From UBA9619 sp964630665 (GTDB taxonomy: Bacteria; Pseudomonadota; Gammaproteobacteria; Arenicellales; UBA868): DNA of 64,000 nt. This document shows, piece by piece, positions 36,389-44,978 of the stretch. A program made the translations under genes and the position numbers. The stretch spans positions 33,602 through 97,601 of the forward strand of contig CAZVVN010000004.1 in assembly GCA_964630665.1 (NCBI GenBank), read 5' to 3'. Under the pieces are notes generated by a model. The model did not search any database and had not been told where the DNA came from. It worked only from the letters and a program-made list of their open reading frames with translations. Within the stretch, counting starts at the first letter, position 1, and each line of letters begins with the position of its first letter.

Positions 36389-37639
36389 TTAAGCAGCCAG
36401 GCGATATGGCTCGGGGTCGATTGTCGGGGTATGGTCATTTAGCATTTGGGCAATCATCTGGCCGGTGGCTGGCGCCATGGACATCCCGAGCATGTTGTGG
36501 CCAGCAGCGACATAGACATTTGATGCTACTGGGCAGGGACCAATGCGGGGTAAGCCGTCTGGAGTCATGGATCGCCAACCGACCCAGGTTTCTTCAACAG
36601 TCTCAACGCAAGGCTCAACCAAGTACTGGTTTGCACCATCTCTGAGCAGAGCCACACGGCGTGGATCAACCCGCCGGTTGTAACCGGAAAACTCAAGAAT
36701 CGACCCAAGGCGATAGCCACTGAGCCAGGGCGTGGCAACGACTCCGTAATCGACAAAGTGCAAAGCACGTCGTGGACACGGTTCCGGTCTTGGCATGGTC
36801 AGCGAGTAACCTTTAGCAGGCTGTATGGGAGCGTGCCAGCCTAGATCGCGAGCCAGCAGCGGTGTCATGGCCCCTGTCGCGAAGACGAACTGCTCGGCAC
36901 GGATTTCACCGCGGTCCGTGATGACCGCTCGGGCACATCCTTTACGCAGCGAAAGAGCGCGAACCTCGGTCTGTTCTTGTACCGTTACACCGCGCTGAAC
37001 CAGGGACTCTCTCCAGTTTCGAAGCAGATGGTCCGGTCTTAGGTGGGCGTCATCAGGAAAGTACCACGCTCCTGCGAGCCCTTCACGCAAAGTTGGCTCC
37101 ATGTCGGTCAATTGCTGGTCGACCAGCCTTCGTGCCAGGATACCGAACTCGGTCCGCAGCAGCTCGCTTTTTGCACTGAGAGCCTTGAATACCTGTGGTT
37201 GCTTGCACACGTACAGTGCACCTTTTGTTTCCCAGTCGCAATTCAGCTGGTATTTGGTGATCAGTTCGTCGTACAGCCGTCGCGATTGTTGCAGCAGTGC
37301 AAGCGCGAAGTGGCCGGTCTGGACCATCTGTTTTTCGCGACAATTGCCTGCAAATCGAAGCAGCCACTGCCACAGACTCGGATCGAACCGCGGTGCAACG
37401 AAAAAAGGGGTACTGTGGCTCATCAGGCCGGTCAGAGCCTGGCCAATGATTCCGGGTTCGGCAAGGGGCAGCAGGTGGCTGGGGCAGATACACCCACAGT
37501 TACCATGGGACGCCTCACCACCGACTGTGCTGCGGTCGACCAGCGTAACCCGTCGACCGCTCTCAGCAAGATAATGAGCGCAAGCTGTGCCTATTACCCC
37601 GGCACCAACAACCAGGACATGAGGTCCCGATTGTTCCAT
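36389..37639 (-). CDS. FAD-dependent D-amino acid dehydrogenase, probable D-hydroxyproline dehydrogenase
   Basis: A 416-residue DadA-like flavoprotein: VLVVGAGVIGTACAHYLAESG at the N-terminus binds the FAD ADP moiety, followed by LVDRSTVGGEASHGN, a conserved C-terminal WVGWRSMTPDGLPRIGP, and AAGHNMLGMSMAPATG. It most likely oxidises cis-4-hydroxy-D-proline, because it is translationally coupled to the hydroxyproline epimerase: its ATG at 37639 overlaps that gene's stop codon (TAATG). Single-subunit D-hydroxyproline dehydrogenases of this family feed electrons to the respiratory chain. Plain D-amino acid dehydrogenase is the alternative. Confidence 0.85.
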   Translation of the reverse strand: MEQSGPHVLVVGAGVIGTACAHYLAESGRRVTLVDRSTVGGEASHGNCGCICPSHLLPLAEPGIIGQALTGLMSHSTPFFVAPRFDPSLWQWLLRFAGNCREKQMVQTGHFALALLQQSRRLYDELITKYQLNCDWETKGALYVCKQPQVFKALSAKSELLRTEFGILARRLVDQQLTDMEPTLREGLAGAWYFPDDAHLRPDHLLRNWRESLVQRGVTVQEQTEVRALSLRKGCARAVITDRGEIRAEQFVFATGAMTPLLARDLGWHAPIQPAKGYSLTMPRPEPCPRRALHFVDYGVVATPWLSGYRLGSILEFSGYNRRVDPRRVALLRDGANQYLVEPCVETVEETWVGWRSMTPDGLPRIGPCPVASNVYVAAGHNMLGMSMAPATGQMIAQMLNDHTPTIDPEPYRLAA

Positions 37640-38583
37640 TAGCCGATGCCCATACAAAAGGGGTCTGACGGGTCAAGAATAAGGGTGGATTCCGCATTGA
37701 CATGGGCACTGCCCGTGATCTTCGGAATCACCGTGTCACCCTGCCAGTGACCTTGAGCCTCGAAAACACTGCCGACGATGCTTTCCTGGCGCCAGGTTTC
37801 ACCGGCCTTGATTTTACCTTCTGCCATCAGGCAGGCTAGCTTGGCGCTTGTACCAGTGCCGCAGGGTGAGCGATCGTAGGCACCGCCCGGGCACAAGACA
37901 AAATTTCTGCTGTCAGCACCATAGCTGGCAGGCCCGAAGAGCTCCACGTGGTCGATCTGTTGACCGGCTTCACCGGTAATTCTGTGCCGCTCCAGTGCGC
38001 CTCGAATCTTCTGGGCGATGCGGGTCAGTCGATCAATATTTTCAAACTTCACGTCCTCATTGTGATCGCCAACGAGGAAAAACCAATTACCGCCCCACGC
38101 AATGTCACCAACGACTGTACCATCTTCGTCTAGGTCGAGCTCAATACCGGAACGGAAACGGTAACTTGGCACGTTCGTGACGGTCACCCGATAATCTTCA
38201 TGGAGCGCCACCCTGACCTCGCCCACCGGGGTCTCTATCAGATGGTTGCCGGGTCCTATACGCCCTAGATGGGCAAGGGTCACCGCCAGACCGATCGTGC
38301 CATGACCACACATGTTCAGCACCCCGACATTGTTGAAGAAAACAATACCCGCAATCGACTCTGGCCGGGTCGGTTTGCACAGAATGCCGCCTACCCAGAC
38401 GTCACTGCCACGGGGTTCATTGACGACAGCTGATCGGAAGTCATTGAACTGGTCGTTGAAGATCTTTCTTCGGCTGGCCATATCCCCGCTCCCCAGATCA
38501 GGTCCACCCGATACTACGATTCGGGTGGGCTCACCACCGGTGTGGGAATCGACGACTTGGACGCGCTGGCTTTCCGGTTTCAT
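37639..38583 (-). CDS. 4-hydroxyproline 2-epimerase (proline racemase family)
   Basis: The enzyme converts trans-4-hydroxy-L-proline to cis-4-hydroxy-D-proline. Both catalytic Cys are present: NMCGHGTIG in the first half and SPCGTGTSAKLA in the second. Because the second Cys is kept, it is an epimerase or racemase rather than a trans-3-hydroxyproline dehydratase, which has Thr there. VDSHTGGEPTRIV is the family N-terminus. I start it at ATG 38583, giving 314 residues, the length of the Pseudomonas enzyme; an ATG at 38607 would add eight. The dehydrogenase for its product follows directly. The later genes of the pathway (deaminase, ketoglutarate semialdehyde dehydrogenase) are not in this window. 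Confidence 0.92.
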   Translation of the reverse strand: MKPESQRVQVVDSHTGGEPTRIVVSGGPDLGSGDMASRRKIFNDQFNDFRSAVVNEPRGSDVWVGGILCKPTRPESIAGIVFFNNVGVLNMCGHGTIGLAVTLAHLGRIGPGNHLIETPVGEVRVALHEDYRVTVTNVPSYRFRSGIELDLDEDGTVVGDIAWGGNWFFLVGDHNEDVKFENIDRLTRIAQKIRGALERHRITGEAGQQIDHVELFGPASYGADSRNFVLCPGGAYDRSPCGTGTSAKLACLMAEGKIKAGETWRQESIVGSVFEAQGHWQGDTVIPKITGSAHVNAESTLILDPSDPFCMGIG

Positions 38584-38733
38584 AACCTTACCTGGACATT
38601 GATCCATTTACACTGTGACGGGCTGAGAATAATATCGAATACAGTCAAACGAACCAATGGCACAATTATGCCGGCGGATTGCAACCAGTGTCACGAGGAT
38701 TCAATAAAACTCTGCAAGGCCTGAAGTCATCAG

Positions 38734-39582
38734 ATGAAAGACCTATTTGATTTTGAAATTTCTCGGCAACGGTTCGCAGTTGTCGGGCACCCGGTTGCAC
38801 ACAGCAAGTCCCCACAGATTCATCAGGCGTTCGCAAAGCAATGTGGGTTAAAGATTGGCTACGATGCAATTCAACTCGATCGGGGTGGGTTTGTTCAGGG
38901 TATACGCAACCTTCAGGCAGGTGGGCTTAAAGGGTTGAACGTGACCCTGCCATTCAAGGAAGAGGCGCGGGTAGTCAGCGATGAACTGAGTGACCGGGCC
39001 AGGATTGCCGCCGCAGTTAATACGATTTTGTTTACCGATGATGGCACTGTTTTTGGCGATAACACCGATGGCGCAGGCCTTGTGTCTGATATCCAGGACA
39101 ACATGGGAATCAGACTGCACGGCCGGCGATTGCTTCTAGTCGGTGCCGGCGGTGCTGCCAGAGGTGCTGTTCAGCCGCTGCTGGAGACAGGGTTGGCGGC
39201 ACTGGCCATTACCAACCGAACAGCAGAACGAGCCCGGAGACTAGCGGTAGATTTTCAGCAGGTCGGATCTGTCCAGGCTCTGGCAATAGAGCAGGTTGGA
39301 GGGCATCGTTTTGATGTCATTGTCAATGCAACATCAGCCGGTTTGTCCGGTCAGGTGCCAGAATTGCCGAATACGATATTTTCGGACGGCGCGATCGCAT
39401 ATGACATGTTGTACTCTAATCACCCAACACCGTTCATGCTCTGGGCATGGTCATGCGGTGTTTCCCATGCTGCTGATGGTCTCGGCATGCTGGTTGAGCA
39501 GGCAGCTGAATCGTTTTTTCTCTGGAATAATGTCCGGCCCGAGACCGGCAGCGTTATCCAGTCACTGCGCTCTGGTAGTTGA
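38734..39582 (+). CDS. aroE: shikimate dehydrogenase
   Basis: AroE reduces 3-dehydroshikimate to shikimate with NADPH in aromatic amino acid synthesis. The 282-residue sequence has the substrate-binding VVGHPVAHSKSPQIHQAFA, the catalytic Lys in LNVTLPFKEEA, NTDGAGL, and the Rossmann segment LVGAGGAARGAV with NRTAERA after it. Start ATG 38734 follows a weak AAGG. It converges with hemH across an 80-base gap without a clear terminator. aroQ, a neighbouring pathway step, lies 14 kb away in the same window. Confidence 0.96.
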   Translation: MKDLFDFEISRQRFAVVGHPVAHSKSPQIHQAFAKQCGLKIGYDAIQLDRGGFVQGIRNLQAGGLKGLNVTLPFKEEARVVSDELSDRARIAAAVNTILFTDDGTVFGDNTDGAGLVSDIQDNMGIRLHGRRLLLVGAGGAARGAVQPLLETGLAALAITNRTAERARRLAVDFQQVGSVQALAIEQVGGHRFDVIVNATSAGLSGQVPELPNTIFSDGAIAYDMLYSNHPTPFMLWAWSCGVSHAADGLGMLVEQAAESFFLWNNVRPETGSVIQSLRSGS

Positions 39583-39662
39583 GTTCAGTTGGCCCAATCA
39601 CCGGTTCGAAGGAATAGGTAAACAGTGTCGGGCGTTAAAGAGAATGCAGTCACCCGGAAGAC

Positions 39663-40679
39663 TTACAGCCAGGCGGCCGCTTGTTTTTCAAGTATGGCTG
39701 CCAGTGCGTTGATATGGTCAGGGCGATCATTGAGACAGGGCACATAGCCGTATCGCTCTCCACCTGCGGCAAGAAAAATTCGGCGATTGTGCTGATCGAT
39801 TTCCTCGAGCGTCTCCAGGCAGTCACCAGAAAAGCCAGGACACACGACGTCGACACTGCGTACACCGGCTTTGGCCAGTTCCTCTAGAGTTTGGTCGGTG
39901 TAGGGCTGTAGCCAAGGTGCCCGTCCGAACCGTGATTGAAAGGTCAGATACCACTGCCCATCTGCCAGGCCAAGCCTCGCGACCAACTCTCCGGCAGTCG
40001 CATGGCACTGGTCAGAATAGGGGTCACCGTGCCGCCGGTAACGCTCTGGGGTGCCGTGGAATGAGATCAAAAGCCGTTCAGGTTGTCCTTCCCGGGACCA
40101 TTGTTCCAAAACCGACTTCGCCAGAGCATCTAGATAGCCGCAATCCAGGTGGTAATCACGAATAATGTGCAGGTCTGGAAGACTTCGCCAGTGCTTCAGG
40201 ACACCGCTCACGGCATCGTAAATCGAAGCGGTGGTCGAGCACGAGTACTGTGGATAGAGTGGCAGCACCAGTAATCTCTGTACACCAGCTTCAATCAGTC
40301 GCTGCATCGCAGAGGTGATTGAGGGATTGCCATAACGCATTCCAAGTGCTACCTGTACCTTGTTACCGTGCCGCTCGTCAAAATGCTGCTGAAGAAGTTC
40401 ACTCTGGCGCCTGGCTATGGTCAGCAGCGGCGAGCCGCCCGTCTGCCAGATCTGCCGGTAGGCGGCCGCGCTGCGGCGTGGCCGAACACGGAGGATCAGG
40501 CCGTGAAGGATGGGGTACCAGAGTAGCCGGGGCAGTTCCACGACCCGGCGATCGTGTAGAAACTCGCTCAGGAATCGGCGTACGGCATTGGCCTCCGGTG
40601 CATCGGGTGTTCCCAGGTTGGCCAACAGTATGCCGACACGTTGAGCCTCTTTGCTGTTCACGCCGCGGTAGTAGCGCAT
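39663..40679 (-). CDS. hemH: ferrochelatase
   Basis: Ferrochelatase inserts Fe2+ into protoporphyrin IX, the last step of heme synthesis. The 338-residue protein has LLANLGTPDAPEANAVRRFL at the N-terminus, PLYPQYSCSTTASIYD, the catalytic His in LLISFHGTPER, QSRFGRAPWLQPYT, and the CPGFSGDCLETLEEI segment with the conserved Glu. Start ATG 40679. It is divergent from the hypothetical membrane protein gene and close to hemF (4 kb away), which works two steps earlier. Confidence 0.96.
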   Translation of the reverse strand: MRYYRGVNSKEAQRVGILLANLGTPDAPEANAVRRFLSEFLHDRRVVELPRLLWYPILHGLILRVRPRRSAAAYRQIWQTGGSPLLTIARRQSELLQQHFDERHGNKVQVALGMRYGNPSITSAMQRLIEAGVQRLLVLPLYPQYSCSTTASIYDAVSGVLKHWRSLPDLHIIRDYHLDCGYLDALAKSVLEQWSREGQPERLLISFHGTPERYRRHGDPYSDQCHATAGELVARLGLADGQWYLTFQSRFGRAPWLQPYTDQTLEELAKAGVRSVDVVCPGFSGDCLETLEEIDQHNRRIFLAAGGERYGYVPCLNDRPDHINALAAILEKQAAAWL

Positions 40680-40805
40680 GATTCAGAGTGACATGGTCCG
40701 AGTCAGGTCGTGGGATAATGAAACGCTATCGGGTCTAGTGCAATGACCTGGATGTGTGAACTTTCTGTTTTTAGGCATCGAGTCAGATAACGCGAGAATT
40801 GAAAC

Positions 40806-41294
40806 ATGCACTGGGTAGCTCTTGGCATCATTGGGATCGGCCTTATTGTAGCCGCGAGCCGCTACCCGAAACTGGCTTTTGGCATCCTGACAGGTCTAAT
40901 CGGAATGGTATTGGTAGCCGTAAAGTTCAATTCGGACGAACACGAGCGATCAGCTTCACTGGTCTCGGCGGCTGATGTGGGATTCTCAAACATACTGTTC
41001 AGTCCGGGGTATGCTGGCAGCTACAATATGAGCGGCCGGCTGATTAACCGCGCGATTAAATCCGGTATCGCTGAATTCGGGTTGAGGGTTACGATGCTGG
41101 ACTGCGATTCGGCGAGTGCCGCCGCTGAATCAGACTGCAGCGAGATCGCTGAGGTTTATACAAGAATCAGCATCGAGATTCCGCCTGGCGAGACGAAGGA
41201 GTTCTCCACCAATTTGCCGTTTCCTTATCGCCGACTTAAAGGCGAGACGAGATGGGCATATGCCGTTGATGGTGTGGTCGGCAGGGAGTACTAG
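40806..41294 (+). CDS. hypothetical membrane-anchored protein
   Basis: A 162-residue protein with two hydrophobic segments in the first 40 residues (ALGIIGIGLIVAA and LAFGILTGLIGMVLVAV) and a soluble C-terminal part that looks beta-rich. That part contains YNMSGRLINRAIKSGIAEF, two Cys (about residues 99 and 111) and EIPPGETKEFSTNLPFPY, which is reminiscent of FxLYD-like extracytoplasmic domains. I do not recognise the family. It is transcribed divergently from hemH. Confidence 0.6.
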   Translation: MHWVALGIIGIGLIVAASRYPKLAFGILTGLIGMVLVAVKFNSDEHERSASLVSAADVGFSNILFSPGYAGSYNMSGRLINRAIKSGIAEFGLRVTMLDCDSASAAAESDCSEIAEVYTRISIEIPPGETKEFSTNLPFPYRRLKGETRWAYAVDGVVGREY

Positions 41295-41375
41295 AGAATT
41301 GCCAAATTTGTGGTGGTAAGGACTCAGTGTGCGTTGGTCTGGAATCCGTGTTGCGGACCAGCCTGTGTTTTGAGC

Positions 41376-41402
41376 AAAAAAAGCGACGGCCGGAGCCGTC
41401 GC
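41376..41402 (-). terminator. intrinsic terminator after the histone-H1-like gene
   Basis: An 8-bp perfect stem, GCGACGGC at 41383-41390 with GCCGTCGC at 41395-41402, loop CGGA. Read on the minus strand it is followed by seven T (the seven A at 41376-41382), a textbook terminator. It sits about 55 bases after the stop of the H1-like gene. Confidence 0.9.
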
Positions 41403-41457
41403 CTCGATTTTCTGAGTCAATCCGAGTGCCTGGTAATAAACCTGGCAGTCCCGAATA

Positions 41458-41758
41458 CTAACGTCTTCTGCTTGCTTTTTTCCGAGTTGCTTTCTTTTTT
41501 GCAGCCTTTTTCTTGGTTGCTTTTTTCCGAGTTGCTTTCTTTTTTGCAGCCTTTTTCTTGGTTGCTTTTTTNNNNNNNNNNNNNNNNNNNNNNNNNNNNN
41601 NNNNNNNNNNNNNNNNNNNNNNNNNNNNNNNNNNNNNNNNNNNNNNNNNNNNNNNNNNNNNNNNNNNNNNNCCGAGTTGCTTTCTTTTTCGCTACGCGTT
41701 TAGTCGCTTTTTTCTTCGATGCTGCTCGTTTCTTCGTGGCCTTTTTCTTCGCCGCCAT
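41458..41758 (-). CDS. histone H1-like Lys/Ala repeat protein (interrupted by assembly gap)
   Basis: A very basic protein of Lys, Ala and Thr. It begins MAAKKKATKKRAASKKKAT at ATG 41758, with GAGGA eight bases upstream. After the gap the sequence continues as tandem 15-residue units KKATKKKAAKKKATR and ends KKASRRR at the TAG at 41460-41458. The units are in frame with each other, but the 100-N placeholder shifts them relative to the N-terminal part; a simple translation through the N run therefore yields a false Ser/Gln-rich tail. The real length depends on the number of repeats. Proteins of this kind (AlgP or Hc1-like) bind DNA. A good promoter and terminator flank the gene. Confidence 0.85.
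41475..41571 (-). repeat. 45-bp tandem repeats in the H1-like gene
   Basis: Two identical 45-base units (41475-41519 and 41520-41564) and the first seven bases of a third run into the N gap. Each unit encodes one 15-residue KKATKKKAAKKKATR block. After the gap the sequence begins inside another unit and then diverges. The array is probably collapsed in the assembly. Confidence 0.92.
41572..41671. other. assembly gap of 100 N inside the tandem repeat
   Basis: Exactly 100 N, placed where the 45-bp repeat array would stop a short-read assembler. The left edge ends in CTTTTTT and the right edge starts with CCGAG, which join as in an intact repeat unit. Confidence 0.97.
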
Positions 41759-41954
41759 ATTGAGTTCCTCTGCTAGGGTTGATGTAGGGTAGGACTGGTT
41801 ACTGGCTGGTTACTGCCTGCTGGTTGTCAGCAGGTTACCGCTCGACTCGGGTACCGCCTGACTACTATATTTGATTGTCAAAATAAATGTCCGATGACAC
41901 GAAATCACACCGACAAATACGGAGTTGAAAGAAACGTTTACTCCTAAGGCGCGA

Positions 41955-41982
41955 ACTATAGTCGTGCAAAAGAAAATGTCAA
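41955..41982 (-). promoter_or_regulatory. sigma70 promoter of the H1-like gene
   Basis: Minus strand: a perfect -35 TTGACA at 41982-41977, a 16-base spacer and -10 TATAGT at 41960-41955. Transcription would start near 41947 and leave an untranslated leader of about 190 bases before ATG 41758. The rest of the 345-base stretch between the H1-like gene and waaA (41759-42103) is AT-rich, and I see no gene in it. Confidence 0.7.
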
Positions 41983-42103
41983 GCAATCAAAAACTTAAAG
42001 TTAATGGAAATGTCAAGCGCCCAAACCTTGACTACGTCATCATTGCAACAAGTTATCTACACAACGCAGGCCTCATGTTGCATACAAACGAGAACAACTA
42101 AAG

Positions 42104-43441
42104 CTACTCTAATGGTGATATTGTTAGTGAGTCTTCTTGTTCGTGAGTGAATTGTTTGACCGGACCGTCCAATAAAGGCAAAAGTAATTCCAGGGTTCGA
42201 TTGGTTGCACCAGCGTTTTCAGAGACCATCGTAATGCCATTGTCCCCCATCGTTGCACGCAGATTCGGATCATTGATCAGTGTAGTCAGCGCAGTTCTCA
42301 GTTCGTCCAGGTTGTCGACTTGAAATCCGGCTCGTCGTTCGACAGTCAGGCGGCTAATCTCAGCAAAATTCCGCATGTATTGCCCGAAAATTACCGGCAC
42401 GCCAACCGCGCAGGGCTCAAGGATGTTGTGTCCGCCGATGCCCTTGATACGTATCAGGCTGCCACCGACTATGGCAATGTCTGCCGCCGCGTACAACATT
42501 GGCAACTCGCCCATAGTGTCAGCAATCTGGACCGAGACCGTTGACGAAATCTGGCCGGTGTGGTGGCTTCTCCTCAAAGATTCAAAACCCTCTCGAACGG
42601 CCAGCTTCGCAACTGATTCAAACCGTTCCGGATGACGCGGCGCTAGAACCAGTAGCAGCCCGGGACAGTTATCAGATATCTGGGTCAGAAGCTCCAGCAG
42701 TAAGGATTCCTCCCCTTCATGGGTACTGCCAGCAATTACCACGGTGCGGTCTCGCCCCCAATCTCGCCTCACCGCCTCGGCGACTTCGCGAACGCTAGCG
42801 GGTAAGCCGATTTCGAACTTCATACTGCCCGTCCTGCTGATCCGGGTAGAGTCCAACCCTAAGGCAAGCAGTCGTTCCTGATCACCTTTGGACTGGACGG
42901 CAAATAAATCGACTTTTCGAAGTGCCGGTCCGATTACCGGAAGTACCTTGGCATACCCGCGACGGGATTTCTCGGACAATCTGACATTGGTCATGATGAT
43001 GTTGGTGCCCAGCTGATGGCAATAGTGAATCATGTTCGGCCAGATTTCGGTCTCCATCAGAATCAAATTTCGAGGAGAGCTTCTTTCAAGGAACCCCCTG
43101 ACCGCAAAAGGATAGTCGTAGGGTGCATAACAATGAGTCACTCTGTTGCTGAATGTTGCAGTAACCTGATCGGATCCCGTGGGTGTCATCGTTGTCACGA
43201 GTATTCTGCAATCTGGTTTTAATTGAAGAATCTGGTTGATGAGGGGTGTTGCAGCGTTCACTTCGCCGACTGAAACGGCATGAACCCAGGCGGTAAAGCC
43301 AGCAGGGTAAAGCTGACACTTACCGAAGCGTTCGTTCCAGCGTGTCCAATAAGACGGGTTACGGAATCCACGAATCAACAGGCGCAAGAACAAAACAGGC
43401 AGCACAATCCAGAGCAGGAAGGTATAGAGCAAACGTGCCAA
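42104..43441 (-). CDS. waaA: 3-deoxy-D-manno-octulosonic acid transferase (Kdo transferase)
   Basis: WaaA attaches Kdo to lipid A at the inner membrane. The 445-residue sequence has an N-terminal membrane anchor (LLYTFLLWIVLPVLFLRLLIRG), the acceptor-side VHAVSVGEVNAA with its catalytic Glu, ETEIWPNMIHYC, a GT-B donor site with VIAGSTHEGEE, and GGSLIRIKGIGGHNILEPCAVGVPVIFG. The LPS genes at 26-31 kb work after it. It starts 21 bases after hemF and seems to be the end of the long purH-waaA run. Confidence 0.96.
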   Translation of the reverse strand: MARLLYTFLLWIVLPVLFLRLLIRGFRNPSYWTRWNERFGKCQLYPAGFTAWVHAVSVGEVNAATPLINQILQLKPDCRILVTTMTPTGSDQVTATFSNRVTHCYAPYDYPFAVRGFLERSSPRNLILMETEIWPNMIHYCHQLGTNIIMTNVRLSEKSRRGYAKVLPVIGPALRKVDLFAVQSKGDQERLLALGLDSTRISRTGSMKFEIGLPASVREVAEAVRRDWGRDRTVVIAGSTHEGEESLLLELLTQISDNCPGLLLVLAPRHPERFESVAKLAVREGFESLRRSHHTGQISSTVSVQIADTMGELPMLYAAADIAIVGGSLIRIKGIGGHNILEPCAVGVPVIFGQYMRNFAEISRLTVERRAGFQVDNLDELRTALTTLINDPNLRATMGDNGITMVSENAGATNRTLELLLPLLDGPVKQFTHEQEDSLTISPLE

Positions 43442-43462
43442 AGTGTTTCTGATCGCCCGGAG

Positions 43463-44389
43463 TTACCGGGTTCCGCTGTTTTCTTCCAACCAGTTTCTGG
43501 GATGGAGAAAATACCGGTAGAGCTGGTCTTCGGGCGTGCCAGGTTCTGGACGCCAGTTATAACGCCACGACACCGCAGGCGGAAGTGACATCAGGATCGA
43601 CTCTGTGCGACCACCACTTTGAAGGCCAAAGAGCGTGCCACGATCGTAGACCAGATTGAATTCGACATATCGGCCTCTCCGGTAGAGTTGAAAATCCCGT
43701 TCACGTTGGCTCCAGGTCAGCCCCCTTCGCCGTTGGACAATCGGCAGATAAGCAGCTAGAAAATGATCACCAATACTGCGGGTCAGCGCAAAAGCATTAT
43801 CGAACCCCCCCTCAGAGAGATCATCGAAGAACAACCCACCGATGCCACGTTGTTCTTGGCGGTGCTGGAGAAAAAAATATTCGTCACACCAGCGTTTCAT
43901 TCGGGGGTAGATATCTTCGCCGAACGGTTGACAGGCATCGTGTGCGGTACGATGCCAGTGGATCGCATCTTCGCTGAAACCATAATATGGGGTCAGATCA
44001 AAACCACCCCCGAACCACCACACGCTGTCCCCTTTGTCGGGGGATGACTCGAAGAAGCGCACATTCATGTGCGAAGTTGGAACGTACGGATTCAGTGGAT
44101 GAATGACCAGCGAAACTCCCATGGCCACATAGGGGCTGCCGCCCAGTTTCGGACGCTGGGCTGATGCCGAAGGCGGTAACTGATCGCCTGTTACGTGGGA
44201 GAAATTGACCCCGGCCTGCTCAAATATTTCGCCGCCATGCAGAATACGGGTTCGCCCGCCACCCCCTTTGTCATGCGACCAGCAGTCTTCTTGGAATTGT
44301 CCGCTACCGTCTTCCACGCTGAGTTGGGTACAGATCTGATCTTGCAGGCCGAGCAGGTACGCTCGGACGGTATCTGGGGCAGATGTCAT
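43463..44389 (-). CDS. hemF: oxygen-dependent coproporphyrinogen III oxidase
   Basis: HemF decarboxylates coproporphyrinogen III to protoporphyrinogen IX with O2. The 308-residue sequence is clear: the early WSHDKGGGGRTRIL, FGGGFDLTPYYGF, HRQEQRGIGGLFFDD, and the C-terminal RRGRYVEFNLVYDRGTLFGLQSGGRTESILMSLPP. It points to aerobic growth. It lies 28 bases after tsaC and 21 bases before waaA on the same strand; the tsaC-hemF neighbourhood is also known from other gammaproteobacteria. Confidence 0.97.
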   Translation of the reverse strand: MTSAPDTVRAYLLGLQDQICTQLSVEDGSGQFQEDCWSHDKGGGGRTRILHGGEIFEQAGVNFSHVTGDQLPPSASAQRPKLGGSPYVAMGVSLVIHPLNPYVPTSHMNVRFFESSPDKGDSVWWFGGGFDLTPYYGFSEDAIHWHRTAHDACQPFGEDIYPRMKRWCDEYFFLQHRQEQRGIGGLFFDDLSEGGFDNAFALTRSIGDHFLAAYLPIVQRRRGLTWSQRERDFQLYRRGRYVEFNLVYDRGTLFGLQSGGRTESILMSLPPAVSWRYNWRPEPGTPEDQLYRYFLHPRNWLEENSGTR

Positions 44390-44417
44390 GATGCGGGGGG
44401 CTGGCCGACAGTCGATT

Positions 44418-44978
44418 TCAGCTCGCGTTACGGATCAGTCGGCCGGTTGCCGCATCCCGGATGACACTGGGGGTCAGCCGGCCTCCTACGGGGCCGTCGA
44501 TGATCCAGTCTATCGCATCGCCAAATTCGGACTGAACCCTTGCAGCGGATCGTAGCGGCGACTGATCTTTTCGATTGGCACTGGTCGACACGATTGCCGA
44601 CCCTGCTCTTCGGCACAGTTCCAGTGCGATTCGGTGTCCGGGGATCCGCACGGCCAGGGTGTCATGACGGCCTTTCAGCCAGAGAGGTGTGGAGGACAAA
44701 GCGGGCAGTAGCCAGGTGTATGGTCCAGGCCATGAAGCCAGTGGCTGAACGAGAAGCGACCGGTCAGAAATGTCAACGATCCGGGCAAGGCGCCTGATAT
44801 TATCGACAATCACGATCAGGCCCTTGTCCCAGGATCTGCGCTTGAGGTGAAGAATCCGCCGGACGGCTTGTTCGTGCAAAGGGTTACAACCAAGGCCGTA
44901 ACAGTGTTCGGTTGGATAGGCCACGATACCGCCTGCTGCAACCACGGCCGTTGCTTGTCTGATCTGGTCAGAGATCAA
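44418..44978 (-). CDS. tsaC: threonylcarbamoyl-AMP synthase (TsaC/YrdC)
   Basis: TsaC makes threonylcarbamoyl-AMP from Thr, bicarbonate and ATP, the first step of the t6A37 tRNA modification. The 186-residue single-domain protein has VAYPTEHCYGLGCNPL, HLKRRSWDKGLIVIV and STSANRKDQSP, the YrdC signatures. It lacks the extra Sua5 domain. Its ATG at 44978 overlaps the purE stop (ATGA), so translation is probably coupled. Confidence 0.95.
   Translation of the reverse strand: MISDQIRQATAVVAAGGIVAYPTEHCYGLGCNPLHEQAVRRILHLKRRSWDKGLIVIVDNIRRLARIVDISDRSLLVQPLASWPGPYTWLLPALSSTPLWLKGRHDTLAVRIPGHRIALELCRRAGSAIVSTSANRKDQSPLRSAARVQSEFGDAIDWIIDGPVGGRLTPSVIRDAATGRLIRNAS

Noticed and set aside
41417..41475. 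Ser/Gln/Cys-rich tail of the H1-like protein in a direct translation
   Set aside because: The frame is an artefact of the 100-N placeholder; another frame gives perfect Lys/Ala repeat units ending in a stop at 41458.
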